The position numbers and the translations under genes are program-made. Positions 5,390 through 5,836 of a stretch of DNA of 5,836 bases are shown one piece after another. Below the pieces are notes generated by a model that was not told the DNA's origin, did not search any database, and saw nothing but the letters and a program-made list of their open reading frames with translations. Each line of letters starts with the position of its first letter. Position 1 is the stretch's first letter. Source of the DNA: Peptostreptococcaceae bacterium (lineage in GTDB: Bacteria; Bacillota_A; Clostridia; Peptostreptococcales; Acidaminobacteraceae); assembly GCA_013619035.1 (NCBI GenBank), contig JABXKX010000620.1, forward strand, positions 1 through 5,836. Direction: 5' to 3'.

Positions 5390-5836
5390 CTAATATTTAT
5401 CTTCAAACCTTCTTTCCCATTCCTCTGTAAGCGATGATCTGAAATCAGGATGCGATATATCTATCAACTGTTTTGCTCTTTCTTTTAAGGTCTTCCCTCT
5501 TAGTTTCGCAATACCATATTCAGTAACCACATAATGAACATCATTTCTACTAGTGGTTACAGTCGTACCTTCTTTGATAAATGGAACGATTCTCGACAAC
5601 TTACCTTTCGATGCTGTTGATGGCATTGCTATGATCGACTTGCCATCCTTTGCCATACTAGCACCTCTAATATAGTCAACCTGACCTCCAGTACCACTAT
5701 ATTGCTTTAGTCCAATACTTTCTGATGATACCTGTCCCATCAGATCTACCTGTAGACAGGAGTTTATAGAAATCATTTTAAAGTTTTTTGCTATGACAAC
5801 TGGATCGTTGACATAATCTACAGGATACATTTCAAC
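5390..5836 (-). CDS. cat2: 4-hydroxybutyrate CoA-transferase, C-terminal part (runs off the right edge)
   Basis: The frame is open to the window edge, so this is the last 148 residues of a protein usually near 430; the Met at 5830-5828 is internal. Cat2/AbfT moves CoA from acetyl-CoA (or butyryl-CoA) to 4-hydroxybutyrate, giving 4-hydroxybutyryl-CoA. The fragment is the acetyl-CoA hydrolase/transferase C-terminal domain: PVDYVNDP, then SINSCLQVDLMGQVSSESIG (residues 23-42 of the fragment), the glycine loop SGTGGQVDYIRGAS (47-60), IIAMPST, SRIVPF, VTTSRNDVHYVVTEYGIAKL (93-112) and ISHPDF (127-132). The catalytic Glu known in this family lies upstream of the visible part and cannot be checked. 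Other family members use acetate, succinate or butyrate; assignment to 4-hydroxybutyrate rests on the neighbours 4hbD and sucD. It is the first visible gene of the operon, and the promoter lies outside the window. Confidence 0.88.
   Translation of the reverse strand, partial: VEMYPVDYVNDPVVIAKNFKMISINSCLQVDLMGQVSSESIGLKQYSGTGGQVDYIRGASMAKDGKSIIAMPSTASKGKLSRIVPFIKEGTTVTTSRNDVHYVVTEYGIAKLRGKTLKERAKQLIDISHPDFRSSLTEEWERRFEDKY

Overview
The window looks like a low-GC Firmicute, probably an anaerobic fermenter of the Clostridia type. The reasons are AT-rich DNA, strong AGGAGG-like ribosome binding sites, and a 4-hydroxybutyrate fermentation operon closely resembling that of Clostridium kluyveri. 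The species cannot be named from the sequence alone. Family comparisons are from memory of the protein families, because no search was run.

Left part (1-2207, plus strand). Two tightly spaced genes form what looks like a two-gene operon. The first (11-991) has an IS481-like architecture: an N-terminal helix-turn-helix, then a degenerate RNase H-like integrase region in which two of the three catalytic acidic positions appear lost. It reads as a catalytically dead, possibly domesticated transposase that could act as a DNA-binding regulator. The second (1002-2207) is an FAD-dependent oxidoreductase-fold protein. It most resembles the polyenoic fatty acid isomerase (PAI) of Propionibacterium acnes, and the active-site Arg and two Phe residues known from that enzyme appear conserved. 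This pair is the most unusual content of the window.

Middle part (2208-2867). There is no intact gene here, only debris and transcription signals: the 3' end of an IS3-family (IS150-like) element with the transposase C-terminus (minus strand), an apparent terminator reading on the minus strand, about 21 codons that look like the extreme C-terminus of the 23S rRNA methyltransferase RlmD/RumA (minus strand), several inverted repeats, and the probable terminator of the right-hand operon. It looks like a recombination scar between two convergent transcription units.

Right part (2868-5836, minus strand). Three co-directional genes with 21 and 32 bp gaps are read from the right edge leftward: the 3' part of a 4-hydroxybutyrate CoA-transferase (cat2/abfT), 4-hydroxybutyrate dehydrogenase (4hbD) and CoA-acylating succinate-semialdehyde dehydrogenase (sucD). 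Together they would convert succinyl-CoA to succinate semialdehyde, then 4-hydroxybutyrate, then 4-hydroxybutyryl-CoA, feeding crotonyl-CoA and butyrate formation through a dehydratase (AbfD) not seen here.
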